Shown in pieces: positions 25,353 to 34,577 of a stretch of 37,358 nucleotides of DNA. The stretch is from the NCBI GenBank assembly GCA_945861575.1, contig CAMAVD010000018.1, positions 1 to 37,358 on the forward strand, written 5' to 3'. Source of the DNA: Akkermansia muciniphila. Its GTDB lineage: Bacteria; Verrucomicrobiota; Verrucomicrobiia; Limisphaerales; UBA11320. Both the position numbers and the translations under genes were made by a program. The notes beneath the pieces were generated by a model. The model did no database searches. It saw nothing but the letters and a program-made list of their open reading frames with translations, and was not told the origin of the DNA. Positions within the stretch are counted from its first letter, which is position 1, and every line of letters starts with the position of its first letter.

Positions 25353-26540
25353 CTAGGCTGAACCCGATCGGGGGCGACGCCGCGCGGGTACCGGGGGACC
25401 GAACAGCCTCTCATACTCCTGAATGGCGTAACGGTCTGTCATGCCCGCAAGGTAATCACAGATCGCCCGAGGCCAACCGATCTTCCGCGCCCGACGCTTC
25501 ACGAACACGCTCAGCTCCGAAGGATTCGCCTGATAGTGCTCGAAAATCGCCTTGAGCATTCGCACAGCACGCAGGTTGGGCTTGTGGACTACCGGATTAT
25601 AATAGAGATGGGTGTAGAGATACTGCCGCAACTCCAGGTTTAGCTCCCGGCGAAGAGGGCTGTACTGCACCAGGGGTCGCGGCTGACGACGCGCATCATC
25701 CGACGTCCTAACCCGCGCCTCCTGAATACGGGAAAGCGTGGTGAACACCACGTCCTTCACCTGACTGTCGATCAGACAACGAATGATGAAATAACGGCGA
25801 CACTCATCCGGGAGGCGTCCGTGCTCACGCCGAACACTCTGCGCCGCCTCACGCCACAAGCGCACGTTGCGGCTCAGGTGTGTTTCCGAGATCAGCCCCC
25901 AATCCAACCCATCGTCGAGATCATGGCTGTAATAGGCAATCTCGTCGGCCTGATTGGCTGCCTGAGCCTCCAGACTGGCGCAGGGAGCAACGAATCCCAG
26001 CGGAGAATCCAAGGCGGCCGATAGCGGCTCATGTTTGGCGAGCCCCTCCCGAGTTTCCCAGGTGAGGTTCAAGCCTGGAAAACCAGGATATTTTTGCTCA
26101 AGTTCCTCTACCACGCGCAGGCTGTGACGGTTGTGTTCGAAGCCCCCATGCTCCTGCATCAAACCATTTAACGCCTCCTCTCCCTTATGACCGAAGGGAG
26201 GATGGCCGAGGTCATGCGCCAAAGCGATGGTCTCGGTGAGGTCTTCGTTGAGGCGCAACGCGCGGGCGATGTTTCGAGAGATACCCGAAACCTCCATGGT
26301 ATGCGTCAGCCGGGTGCGAAGATGATCGCCCGTGCCATTTAGAAAGACCTGGGTCTTATACTCCAGCCGACGGAAGGCACGGGAGTGGATAACGCGGTCC
26401 CGATCGCGCTGAAACTGCGTGCGCCACTCGGGAGGCAGCTCGGCATGCACCCGCCCGCGGCTCTCGCCGCTAAACTGAGCAAAGCCCGCCAGCTGGGCAG
26501 ATTCCCTACGCTCCAGCTCTGCCCGGGTGCATGGCTTCAT
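25353..26540 (-). CDS. dgt: deoxyguanosinetriphosphate triphosphohydrolase-like protein
   Basis: An HD-domain dNTP triphosphohydrolase that cleaves dNTPs to deoxynucleoside and triphosphate. Visible are AFRRLEYKTQVFLN near residue 60, the first metal histidine in TRLTHTMEVSGISRNIAR, the HD pair in IALAHDLGHPPFGHKGEEAL, and the later aspartate in DEIAYYSHDLDDGLD. The basic C-terminus is unremarkable. Two starts are possible: GTG at 26561 or ATG at 26540 (MKPCTRAELERRE). The latter matches the family N-terminus and has a GAAGG just upstream. It follows ispH on the same strand by 12-32 nt, so the two are likely co-transcribed. Substrate preference among dNTPs cannot be read from the sequence. 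Confidence 0.92.
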   Translation of the reverse strand: MKPCTRAELERRESAQLAGFAQFSGESRGRVHAELPPEWRTQFQRDRDRVIHSRAFRRLEYKTQVFLNGTGDHLRTRLTHTMEVSGISRNIARALRLNEDLTETIALAHDLGHPPFGHKGEEALNGLMQEHGGFEHNRHSLRVVEELEQKYPGFPGLNLTWETREGLAKHEPLSAALDSPLGFVAPCASLEAQAANQADEIAYYSHDLDDGLDWGLISETHLSRNVRLWREAAQSVRREHGRLPDECRRYFIIRCLIDSQVKDVVFTTLSRIQEARVRTSDDARRQPRPLVQYSPLRRELNLELRQYLYTHLYYNPVVHKPNLRAVRMLKAIFEHYQANPSELSVFVKRRARKIGWPRAICDYLAGMTDRYAIQEYERLFGPPVPARRRPRSGSA

Positions 26541-26572
26541 CGCCTTCAGCAAGGAACTCACGTGGTCAGAGA

Positions 26573-27799
26573 TCAGCTCGGCGGACGGATCTGCACAGGC
26601 TCAACCCCGCGCAACTCGAACAGCCGACGAATGGTGTCCTCAATCAAATTGTTGGGGCAGGACGCTCCAGCAGTCACCCCCACAACCGCAGTCCCCGCAG
26701 GCAGCCAGGCGCGCGTCTCGAGGTCTCCCTTCCGATGAAGATCATAGTGCACGATGAGATCGGTACTGACCATCTTGGCCGCATTGCTGATGAAGTAGGT
26801 CGGAAGCCGCCCCTCTCCCATCTCCGCCAAATGCGACGTGTTCGAAGAGTTGTAGCCTCCAATCACAATGAGCAGGTCGAGAGGCTCCTGGAGCAACTTC
26901 TCCAGCGCATCCTGCCGATCCTGGGTCGCCCCGCAGATGGTGTCGAAGAAGCGAAAGTGCCGGTCGATGGCTTCGGTGCCGTACTTGCTCTCCATGGTGG
27001 CGCGGAAACGCCGCTGCACCTCTTCGGTCTCACCGCGTAACATCGTGGTCTGATTCGCCACGCCGATGGCTTGAAGATGGATGTCGGGATCGAAACCCGG
27101 GGAATGCGCCCCCTTGAACTTCTCCAGGAACTCCAGCTTGTCGCCACCATTCAAAACGTAACGGCAGACATAGTCTGTCTCGGCCAGATTGAAGACCACC
27201 AAGTAATGCCCATCAGGCTGTGCGGTCGCCTGGCTGCTGGTCGCCAGGGTCTCCTCATGCCAGGCCTTGCCATGAATAATGCTGGTCACCGACTCCCGTG
27301 AATACTGACGGACACGCTTCCAAACGCTCATCACGTCCCCACAGGTAGTGTCCACAAATGAGCATCCGCGCGCCTCCAGCTTGCGCCGGGTGGCCACCTC
27401 GGTCCCAAAGGCTGGAATGATAACGATGTCCTCAGGCTGCAGTCCCGCGATCTCCTCGTCCGACGGCTTGCTCGCGATCGTCACGATGCCCATGCGGCGG
27501 ATCTGGTCGTTGACCTCCGGATTGTGGATGATCTCGCCCAGCAGCGCGATGCGTCGATCGGGATACGCCTTGCGGGCGGCGTAGGCCAGATCGATAGCGC
27601 GCTCCACACCGTAGCAAAAGCCAAACTCCTTGGCCAATCGCACCGTCAGATCGCCCAAGGTCAACCTACCTCCCGCGGCTCGGATTCTCTCCACCAACTC
27701 GCTCCGATAGTGGGCCACCACTTGGGCTTGCACGGCGGTCATAATGTCGGGGCGACGCAAATTGATTTTCTGAGGCGCAGGCGGAACAGTTGATGACAT
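26573..27799 (-). CDS. ispH: 4-hydroxy-3-methylbut-2-enyl diphosphate reductase (IspH/LytB), long type
   Basis: The last enzyme of the MEP isoprenoid pathway, an iron-sulfur protein reducing HMBPP to IPP and DMAPP. The three cluster cysteines are at ~62 (EFGFCYGVERA), ~153 (DTTCGDVMSVWKR) and ~289 (DTICGATQDRQDA), and the substrate-phosphate motif is GGYNSSNTSHLAEMG. The 408-aa length, N-terminal extension and IHGKAWHEETLATSS wording match the longer cyanobacterial/plant-type IspH rather than the ~315-aa E. coli type. The ATG at 27797-27799 (MSSTVPPAPQKINLRR) is preferred over the track start 66 nt upstream. A TAGAAT hexamer upstream could be its -10, without a clear -35. dgt follows. Confidence 0.95.
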   Translation of the reverse strand: MSSTVPPAPQKINLRRPDIMTAVQAQVVAHYRSELVERIRAAGGRLTLGDLTVRLAKEFGFCYGVERAIDLAYAARKAYPDRRIALLGEIIHNPEVNDQIRRMGIVTIASKPSDEEIAGLQPEDIVIIPAFGTEVATRRKLEARGCSFVDTTCGDVMSVWKRVRQYSRESVTSIIHGKAWHEETLATSSQATAQPDGHYLVVFNLAETDYVCRYVLNGGDKLEFLEKFKGAHSPGFDPDIHLQAIGVANQTTMLRGETEEVQRRFRATMESKYGTEAIDRHFRFFDTICGATQDRQDALEKLLQEPLDLLIVIGGYNSSNTSHLAEMGEGRLPTYFISNAAKMVSTDLIVHYDLHRKGDLETRAWLPAGTAVVGVTAGASCPNNLIEDTIRRLFELRGVEPVQIRPPS

Positions 27800-28101
27800 A
27801 ACAGGCCGCAAACTAGCAGGCCACTCCCGGAGGGCAAAACCTATTCTTGTCTGGATTCTAGGCACCTTCGCCCGGACGAATCCCCATCACGCAGCCATGT
27901 GGGGCTCACTCAAAACAAATCATAACATCCAGCATTACAGCAACTTGCACAAAGGAACACCCCAAGATCTCGGCATCGGTTCTGTTCGAGAATCGTCCCA
28001 CCCACACCACCCAGTGGTTGCGTGTCCAGATGCTCAACTCATTCTGGGTAATACTTTTTGCGAAAACGCCCTAAGTAGAGTAGGAACATACGAACAAACT
28101 C
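27800..28101. other. divergent intergenic region, ispH / haloperoxidase
   Basis: About 300 bp between two divergent genes. I see no gene, repeat or strong hairpin in it. It must carry both promoters, but only isolated hexamers (TAGAAT on the minus strand; TAATAC on the plus strand) were found, without convincing partners. Confidence 0.4.
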
Positions 28102-30147
28102 ATGAAAATCCAGGCCCTCATTTTTTCTCTAGGGCTGGCGTGCTCCCAAACCGCACTCCTACAGGGGGCGGACCATAGCGTGGCCCGCATCTGGGACGAG
28201 GAGATCCTCTCCGCCATCCGGATCGATCTCCCGCATCCGCCGGTGCACGCACGCAATCTCTTCACGCTCTCGGCAGCGATGTACGACGCCTGGGCCGCCT
28301 ACGACCCGGTCGCCGTGGGCTTCGTGCACCATGAGAAACACAGCGCCGCGGATGTTGAGGCTGCCCGTCACGAGGCTATTAGCTACGCGGCCTATCGCAT
28401 CCTTAAGGAGCGCTTCGCTCTATCGCGCAACGCAGTCACCACGCTCGCCGCGCTCGACGTTCGGCTTGCCGCTTTGGGCTACAACAAGAACAATTTCAGC
28501 GTGGATGCCTCCACTCCCGCAGGCCTAGGCAATCGGATCGCGGCCGAGGTCTCGTCCTATTTCCTGAACGACGGGGCGCTCCAATTACGCGCCTACGCAG
28601 ACTACCCCGCTTACCCCGCTTCGCTAGGAGGCTACGCCTCGGTCAACCGCCCCTTGATCACAGGCAGCCGCGAAAGCCTGGCATTCGACGTGAACCGGTG
28701 GCAACCGCTGGTCATCACCAATCAGGTCAGCCAGAATGGCATCCCCCTTGAGGCAATTCAAAAGTTTCTCGGAGCGCAGTGGCTGAGCGTTCGTCCCTTC
28801 GCCCTGACGCGCAACGACGCCAGCAAGCCTTGGATCGATCCCGGCCCCCCGGATCGCCTGGGCGGAGCCGGGGACACCCGTTTCCGGAGCGAGGTCGTGG
28901 ACGTGATCCGAGCCAGCAGCATTCTCACGCCGGACGACGGGGTCAACATCGATATCTCCCCCGGGGCCACAGGAAACAATAGCCTTGGAACCAATGACGG
29001 ACAGGGGCATCCAGTGAATCCAGCCACAGGCCAACCCTACCCTCAGAATCTGGTCAAGCGCGGCGACTTTGCTCGAGTGCTGGCAGAGTTCTGGGCGGAT
29101 GGCCCCAGCTCGGAGACCCCTCCCGGACACTGGAATACCCTTGCCAACACCGTCAGCGACCATCCCGGCTTCCAGAAGCGACTAGGCGGAGTGGGTCCAG
29201 TGCTCGGCGCACTCGAGTGGGATGTGAAGGTGTATTTCGCCTTGAACGCAGCCGTGCATGACGCGGCCTGCGCTGCCTGGTCGCTCAAGCGCTATTATGA
29301 TGGTTGGAGACCGATCGCTGCGATTCGCTACATGGCCATGTTTGGACAGTCCACCGACATCTCCAGCTTCATATACCATCCCCGTGGCCTGCCCCTCGTG
29401 CCTGGACTGATTGAGGAAGTGACCCAGGACACGGCCGCACAAGGAGGAAGACATGTGGGTTTACCTGTGGGGGAAATCGCGATCTATGCCTGGCCTGGGC
29501 AGCCTGCCAATCCCGCCACTCAATACAGCGGTGCCCGCTGGATGCTGGCAGTGGACTGGCTTCCGTTCCAGAAGAAGAACTTCGTGACACCAGCGTTCCC
29601 CGGCTACGTCTCCGGACATAGCACCTTCAGCCGATCCGCCGCCGAGGTGCTCACCGCGATCACCGGCAGCCCCTACTTCCCAGGCGGACTGGGAATCTTC
29701 AACGCCCCCGCGAATGTCTACCTCACCTTCGAGAAGGGCCCCAGCGCGGATATCCAACTGCAATGGGGCACCTACTACGACGCTGCGGATCAGGCGGGCT
29801 TGTCTCGAATTTTTGGCGGCATCCATCCCAGCAACGACGATCTGGTCGGACGCGAGACCGGAGCGCTCTGCGGTAAGGCCGCCTGGAACTTGGCCCGCCA
29901 ATACTTCGACGGCTCGATCCTGAACACGCCGCTTGCCATCACCATGGTTCCCGTCGATCAGGTGCAATGTGAAATCCGTTTCAACACCCTGCGCGGCTTC
30001 CACTACAAACTGATGGGGTCCCCGGATATTCACGGAGAATTCGAGGAGATACCCTTCAGCGGCTTCCAGGCGGTGGACACCACCTACTCTCGCGTGGATG
30101 CATTCCTAGGGATCCAAAAATTCTTCAAGGCCGTCCGCGTGGAATAA
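28102..30147 (+). CDS. secreted vanadium-dependent haloperoxidase / PAP2-superfamily protein
   Basis: A 681-residue exported protein of the bacterial vanadium-haloperoxidase-like group. A signal peptide (MKIQALIFSLGLACSQTALLQG) is followed by a long helical domain. The vanadate/phosphate-binding residues common to haloperoxidases and PAP2 phosphatases come next: K and R in KRYYDGWRPIAAIR (~396-403), SGH in PGYVSGHSTFSRS (~502), and R plus the catalytic His in SRIFGGIHPSNDD (~569-576). A C-terminal add-on of about 60 residues (CEIRFNTLRGFHYKL to KFFKAVRVE) resembles the terminal beta domain of many Verrucomicrobial exoproteins. Halide oxidation versus phosphatase activity cannot be settled by eye. 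No Shine-Dalgarno sequence is evident. It converges on the CotH gene with an 11-nt gap. Confidence 0.88.
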   Translation: MKIQALIFSLGLACSQTALLQGADHSVARIWDEEILSAIRIDLPHPPVHARNLFTLSAAMYDAWAAYDPVAVGFVHHEKHSAADVEAARHEAISYAAYRILKERFALSRNAVTTLAALDVRLAALGYNKNNFSVDASTPAGLGNRIAAEVSSYFLNDGALQLRAYADYPAYPASLGGYASVNRPLITGSRESLAFDVNRWQPLVITNQVSQNGIPLEAIQKFLGAQWLSVRPFALTRNDASKPWIDPGPPDRLGGAGDTRFRSEVVDVIRASSILTPDDGVNIDISPGATGNNSLGTNDGQGHPVNPATGQPYPQNLVKRGDFARVLAEFWADGPSSETPPGHWNTLANTVSDHPGFQKRLGGVGPVLGALEWDVKVYFALNAAVHDAACAAWSLKRYYDGWRPIAAIRYMAMFGQSTDISSFIYHPRGLPLVPGLIEEVTQDTAAQGGRHVGLPVGEIAIYAWPGQPANPATQYSGARWMLAVDWLPFQKKNFVTPAFPGYVSGHSTFSRSAAEVLTAITGSPYFPGGLGIFNAPANVYLTFEKGPSADIQLQWGTYYDAADQAGLSRIFGGIHPSNDDLVGRETGALCGKAAWNLARQYFDGSILNTPLAITMVPVDQVQCEIRFNTLRGFHYKLMGSPDIHGEFEEIPFSGFQAVDTTYSRVDAFLGIQKFFKAVRVE

Positions 30148-30158
30148 GCCAAGACCTG

Positions 30159-33100
30159 CTATTCGGCACGGATTCGGTAGAAGCGCATCGAGGGCGCAGG
30201 CACCGTCGCATCAACCTGCTCCAGTCGTCCACTCACTCCAAGGGTCACCTCACGCGAAACCGTCCACTGCTCCAGGTCTGCCGACGCCTCCAACAGGTAT
30301 CGACCAAACGCGCGGCCCTGCATTCCCAAACGAATCGCTCCCCTCTCCTCCAATCGCACAAAACTGAAAGCGGGCGCAATAACCGGTATAGCAGCCGCCA
30401 CCAAAACATCGTCAAGCCGGAGCTCCGCCCGAGGACCGGAAACACCGGAAACATGATGATACACCCAGCGAATCTGCACATACGGACGATTGAGCAAGAC
30501 CGCAGGCAAGGTGTAGGGCCCTAGGACCCGGGCGTGTCCTTGTCGTTCTGCCCTCTCATAGGAAATGGGTCGCCCCAAAGAATCGGTCCAATCCGTAAAC
30601 GCTCCTGAGTTCCCGATGCGGTATTGGAGCCGAAGCGCATAGGAACGGCTATTGGTCAACACAGTGCCTGCGGTGAACTGGATCTGTGCCTGCGTCACAC
30701 CTAAGGTATTCAAACCAAGGACCGCCGCACCGACATATCCCCCGCCATCCAGCTGACTATCGCTGGTATTCAAGAACCCAACCCCCTCCTCTCCCAAGCC
30801 GAGGACTCGAGACCGGCTCGGACGATCGTAGGGCAGCGTCCAAGGATCGTCGAAGGCAGCGTCCGCCACCGGCTCCGCGACGGGTGTCTGCTGGAAACGC
30901 ATGTGAGGGGGGTAACTCCCGGCAGGTTCCGACGCCGCCCATCGCTCGAACAAATAGGGACCGTCGGCCAAGGGCCAGGCCTTTGGAACCTGAGTCAGAG
31001 TGGACGGATCTAAAACGAAGAGCGCGGTGAGCGCGAGGTCTTGGTCCGGTGTCAGATTCAAGGTTTGCGCCGCGCCAGGGCGATCTCGCCACCCAACAAA
31101 GCGATACCCTGGATTGGCAATCGCGGTGGCCGTCACCGGATGTCCTTTGAAGTACACTCCGGTCCAGGGTGCCTGAACAGATGCCGAGACATCAATGGAG
31201 TTCAAACGAATCGCCCCAGCAGCAAGCTCATCCACCGCCAAGCGGACAACGACGCTGCCAGCGAGACCGAAGCGACTAGCCAGCTGTTGCCTCATGGCAG
31301 CAGGTCGCCGCACGGCAAAGTCCCGTACCACTCTCACCTGATTACTCCATTCGCTCAGCGTCGAGGGGGCGTGCCAGCGGTCGACATGCTCCCTCATCTC
31401 GGGGGCAAGCTGGGTGGCAAATGAGTCGATGCGCGCAAGAACATGATTGGTATGGAAGGTGGTGTTCAGCAGATCCGCCCAGCGATTGATCCAATCACGA
31501 CGAAAGCCCTGATTCGTCAGCAGTGTTCGCAACAGATACGTCACCACGGGGCTGTTGTGATCATTGCCGCCCGGGTTGGACGAATACTGCGTCCAGGGTC
31601 CATTCGCTTCCAAATCATAATTCAGCATGGGAAAAGACCAGGCTGGCGGCACCGCCCAGAAGCCGCCCCAACCGACGTCGCAGTCGAAGAGGATCCAGCG
31701 GAATCGTCCTTCCGGAGTGCGCGGCCGCCAGAGACGATGGTTCCCGATGTCCCATCGATAGTAATAGATCTCACAAATTTTGAAGTCGCCGAAGTTCTCA
31801 ACCTGCATGAAGTCGCGAACCTGAGCGAACTGGCCGGGATCGGTGAGATCATGCGTCTGAAGAAAGCTCATCAGTTCTGACCAGCGCACCCCATCCCCCT
31901 CGACCGCACTTGCAAACCCTTCCAAATAGTCCACATTGTCAGGATCTACGCCTGGCTGGTGCGCGGCAAAGTAGCCTCCCTCAAAGGCCTCCTGAAGATG
32001 GTGGATGCCCCAGTACTCCCCATTGATGAAGAGCACGGCCGGTCGATAAGCCTGCGTGTCCAAGCCCAGCTCCGCCCCCAAACTTTGCATGAAGATGTCG
32101 CGAAACATCGTGAGATTGTAGTCATGGCCCGAGGGCCGCAGAAGAAGGCGATTGTATCGGGTCACCGGTCGCTCGGGGAAAATCCGATACTCAAACGGAC
32201 CCGTACCCGGGAAGTTCAGCGGATGCAGGCGAAGCCCTTTGACAGGGAAGTAGAACGAGGTGTTGCCATGCATCCGGATGCCAGTCCCTTGCGAGATGAC
32301 CGCCACTCCGTTGGTCTCAAAGAGATCCACATGCCCCGGACGCTCCCACAAATCTCCCGACTGGGCGTAGTTACCGCCAGCCGCATTCCCTGGAACATAA
32401 ATGCCCACGTTGTCATCGAAGAAGTTGGCTCGATCGCTGACCAGGGACACCACCGGCATGGAATAACGGCTTCCGCCCTTGGGGTGAATGAGATAGGAAC
32501 GAGTGGCGGACGGGGCCGAGAGTCCGCCCTCCTTGAACGCACGGGCTCGCACGACGGTGAGCTTGTTCACCAGGCCGGTGGGAGGAGCAATGCCTCCAGG
32601 CACGGTGGGAATCAGGGACAGCACATTGGGCAAAGTGGCTCGATTGGTAACCAGAAGCGGTGCTGTGTAGACGAGAGACTTTGTGCTCGGCTCGGAGCCG
32701 TCCAGGGTGTAACGGATAATGGCTCCCTGGTTCGTCACGGAAAGAGTGACTAGGAACGCGTTGGAGTAAGCACCGCTCGGATGGGAAAAACTCGGCGCTC
32801 CTAGCAACTCCGTCGCAGAAACCGTGAGATTGGATGCACCCGGTGTAGGGCTCTGGAAAAAGGCCCAGGGCCCTATCCCATCGAGCTTCCGCCCATAGGA
32901 TACGTCGCGGGGAAGATCCCCAGGGTAGCGAATCTCGTCGGACTTGGAACCGTCTGGCCGTGTCAGCACCACCGATTCGCCCCCGCTGCCCAAGGCAAAG
33001 GAAGCATGAAGCGATGAGCGTGGCAGCAGGCGATACGATTCGAGGAGAAAACGCTGAAGCCCGAGCATCTCCGCATCGCTCAAGGCGCGACGAAAAATCA

Positions 33101-34100
33101 GCAGCTCGGCAAGATCGCCCGGCCAGGCACCATAGGCACCGGAACCCAGACTGGTCGGTGCGAATACCTGGGCGCGTGGGGAACGAAACCCCACGCTGGC
33201 AAGAATCCCCTGCCAGAACAGATCGGGAGTCTTGTCGCGATACCTCACTCCAAGGACCTGGTAGGCAGAGCCAAACGACCCCGTCATGACCGCCAAGGCG
33301 GGCATGTAGCCATCCCCATGCTCGTAGACGGACACCCCATTGGTCCCCATAGAGAGCCCCATGCCGGAGTCCAAGGTTCCCCCATGATTCGCTCCGAAGA
33401 GATAGCGCTGTCCCGAAGTCCCACCCGTCCCTGAGGCCGAAGCCGAGTCTACCTCGTGAGTCGCCCTGCCTCTCGCGACAAAAACGATGCTGAAGTCATT
33501 GGTGCCCAGCGGTGCCCCCAGCAACATCCCATCGTCATTCCCATCAAACCGAACCGTCGCGGGAAGCAACCCGTTCGCAGAGGCCGGGGTAAAAAGAGGC
33601 TGTTGAGAGGTTAGAGTCTGGTTGAAAGCCTGCCCGTTGCCCCGCCCGTCATTCCAGCGTCGGAGATACAGTGCTGCGCCCGACTTGCGAACAGAGGCCG
33701 TATCGTTGGTGACCACATCCGACGCTTTGAACCAGGCGGCCAGACCCGGGATCTGATCTGGAGTGAGCGCAGGATGGCTGAGCGACTGACGGTCCTTTCC
33801 ATCTGCATACACCACCAAAAAGCCCTGTGGACGCAGGGTTGCATTGCTGATCACCCACTTAAAAGGGAGCGCCGGATCATCTGAAAGACCATAGCCGGCC
33901 AAGCGTACATCGTCGTTCCCTGGATTGAACAGCTCCACCCAGTCTGGAGTGCCGCCGGATTCATCGACCAATCCCCGGCTATTGCCAGACACCAACTCAT
34001 TGAGAACCACCCCCTGGGCCGACGAAGCGGCCAGAGAGGCAAGAAACGCGACCAGCGGGAAAAGTCCCCCAAATCGGTAAGAAGAGCACAACAACGTCAT
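30159..34100 (-). CDS. multidomain secreted CotH-kinase / lamin-tail / LamG protein
   Basis: A 1313-residue exported protein. In order: signal peptide ending ASLAASSAQG; lamin-tail-like domain (~30-115, VLNELVSGNSRGLVDESG, WVELFNPG); LamG-type lectin fold (~118-360); a second lamin-tail-like remnant; chitobiase/hexosaminidase C-terminal-like domain (~440-540, IIRYTLDGSEPS); CotH domain (~555-900); a bacterial-repeat segment (NPGYRFVGW); and a C-terminal beta domain ending MRFYRIRAE. Kinase-like CotH motifs are TMFRDIFMQSL, FINGEYWGIHHLQE, DPDNVDYLEG and WILFDCDVGWG, the last carrying the expected acidic residue. CotH proteins phosphorylate spore-coat protein in Bacillus; in Verrucomicrobiota the substrates are unknown. 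This architecture suggests surface glycan or protein binding. It has its own promoter and a leader of ~25 nt. Confidence 0.9.
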   Translation of the reverse strand: MTLLCSSYRFGGLFPLVAFLASLAASSAQGVVLNELVSGNSRGLVDESGGTPDWVELFNPGNDDVRLAGYGLSDDPALPFKWVISNATLRPQGFLVVYADGKDRQSLSHPALTPDQIPGLAAWFKASDVVTNDTASVRKSGAALYLRRWNDGRGNGQAFNQTLTSQQPLFTPASANGLLPATVRFDGNDDGMLLGAPLGTNDFSIVFVARGRATHEVDSASASGTGGTSGQRYLFGANHGGTLDSGMGLSMGTNGVSVYEHGDGYMPALAVMTGSFGSAYQVLGVRYRDKTPDLFWQGILASVGFRSPRAQVFAPTSLGSGAYGAWPGDLAELLIFRRALSDAEMLGLQRFLLESYRLLPRSSLHASFALGSGGESVVLTRPDGSKSDEIRYPGDLPRDVSYGRKLDGIGPWAFFQSPTPGASNLTVSATELLGAPSFSHPSGAYSNAFLVTLSVTNQGAIIRYTLDGSEPSTKSLVYTAPLLVTNRATLPNVLSLIPTVPGGIAPPTGLVNKLTVVRARAFKEGGLSAPSATRSYLIHPKGGSRYSMPVVSLVSDRANFFDDNVGIYVPGNAAGGNYAQSGDLWERPGHVDLFETNGVAVISQGTGIRMHGNTSFYFPVKGLRLHPLNFPGTGPFEYRIFPERPVTRYNRLLLRPSGHDYNLTMFRDIFMQSLGAELGLDTQAYRPAVLFINGEYWGIHHLQEAFEGGYFAAHQPGVDPDNVDYLEGFASAVEGDGVRWSELMSFLQTHDLTDPGQFAQVRDFMQVENFGDFKICEIYYYRWDIGNHRLWRPRTPEGRFRWILFDCDVGWGGFWAVPPAWSFPMLNYDLEANGPWTQYSSNPGGNDHNSPVVTYLLRTLLTNQGFRRDWINRWADLLNTTFHTNHVLARIDSFATQLAPEMREHVDRWHAPSTLSEWSNQVRVVRDFAVRRPAAMRQQLASRFGLAGSVVVRLAVDELAAGAIRLNSIDVSASVQAPWTGVYFKGHPVTATAIANPGYRFVGWRDRPGAAQTLNLTPDQDLALTALFVLDPSTLTQVPKAWPLADGPYLFERWAASEPAGSYPPHMRFQQTPVAEPVADAAFDDPWTLPYDRPSRSRVLGLGEEGVGFLNTSDSQLDGGGYVGAAVLGLNTLGVTQAQIQFTAGTVLTNSRSYALRLQYRIGNSGAFTDWTDSLGRPISYERAERQGHARVLGPYTLPAVLLNRPYVQIRWVYHHVSGVSGPRAELRLDDVLVAAAIPVIAPAFSFVRLEERGAIRLGMQGRAFGRYLLEASADLEQWTVSREVTLGVSGRLEQVDATVPAPSMRFYRIRAE

Positions 34101-34131
34101 GGCGTAAGAATGGGTGATAAAGGCAGAGCCA

Positions 34132-34160
34132 TTTATAACCCGCCCTCAGACCAAATACAA
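34132..34160 (-). promoter_or_regulatory. promoter for the CotH gene
   Basis: On the minus strand TATAAA (34132-34137, five of six matches) follows TTGTAT (34155-34160, three of six) by exactly 17 bp. The predicted transcription start lies about 25 nt before the ATG at 34098-34100. The -10 and spacing are good, the -35 is poor. Confidence 0.45.
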
Positions 34161-34202
34161 GGCTGGCGTGGACAGCAGTTCTGAGTTCGTCGCCAGTGGG
34201 GC

Positions 34203-34240
34203 GGGTCTCCGACCTGCCGGTTCAAGGAGTCTCCGACTCC
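34203..34240. repeat. REP-like pair of hairpins sharing the core GTCTCCGAC
   Basis: Two successive palindromes share the nine-base core GTCTCCGAC (34205-34213 and 34229-34237). The first extends to arms GCGGGTC/GACCTGC with one mismatch, the second to perfect arms GGAGTC/GACTCC; both loops are TCC. Translated in the opposite sense the element gives the proline/arginine-rich pseudo-protein wording often seen in spurious ORFs of this phylum, which hints at a dispersed family. Confidence 0.5.
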
Positions 34241-34385
34241 GTGCGGGATCGAAGCCCCCCCACGATCCGGCCTTGTGGCCCAGTCGCGCTTGCCTACACT
34301 CTTCGCCGTAGCCCGTCTCTCTGCTGCCTGGGGGCATCCAAGATCTCAACCTAGGCGCTGTGAGGCCGATGAAACATCTGAGACA

Positions 34386-34550
34386 ATGCCTGTATTTCTA
34401 CATAGCTTTGAACGTCTCGGGACGCGCGGTCCCGGCACACGCAGCCGGTGCGGCTTCCTAACACTGCTCCTCATCGCTCTCATGGCAGCACTCCCGGCGG
34501 CTCACGGGACTGGCGCGCTGCCCCCACTAGCCTCAGACATCCTGCCCTAG
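34386..34550 (+). CDS. short ORF with signal-like hydrophobic segment, possible gene fragment
   Basis: A 54-residue frame starting ATG at 34386. It has a basic region (RGPGTRSRC), a hydrophobic core (FLTLLLIALMAALPA) and a possible cleavage site after AAHG, then stops 13 residues later. It reads like the first part of an exported protein whose body has been lost. It has no ribosome site, no homologue I recognise, and sits in a stretch with other debris. It could equally be chance. Confidence 0.25.
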   Translation: MPVFLHSFERLGTRGPGTRSRCGFLTLLLIALMAALPAAHGTGALPPLASDILP

Positions 34551-34577
34551 AGTGGAATCAGGCTGAACTCATCTGCA

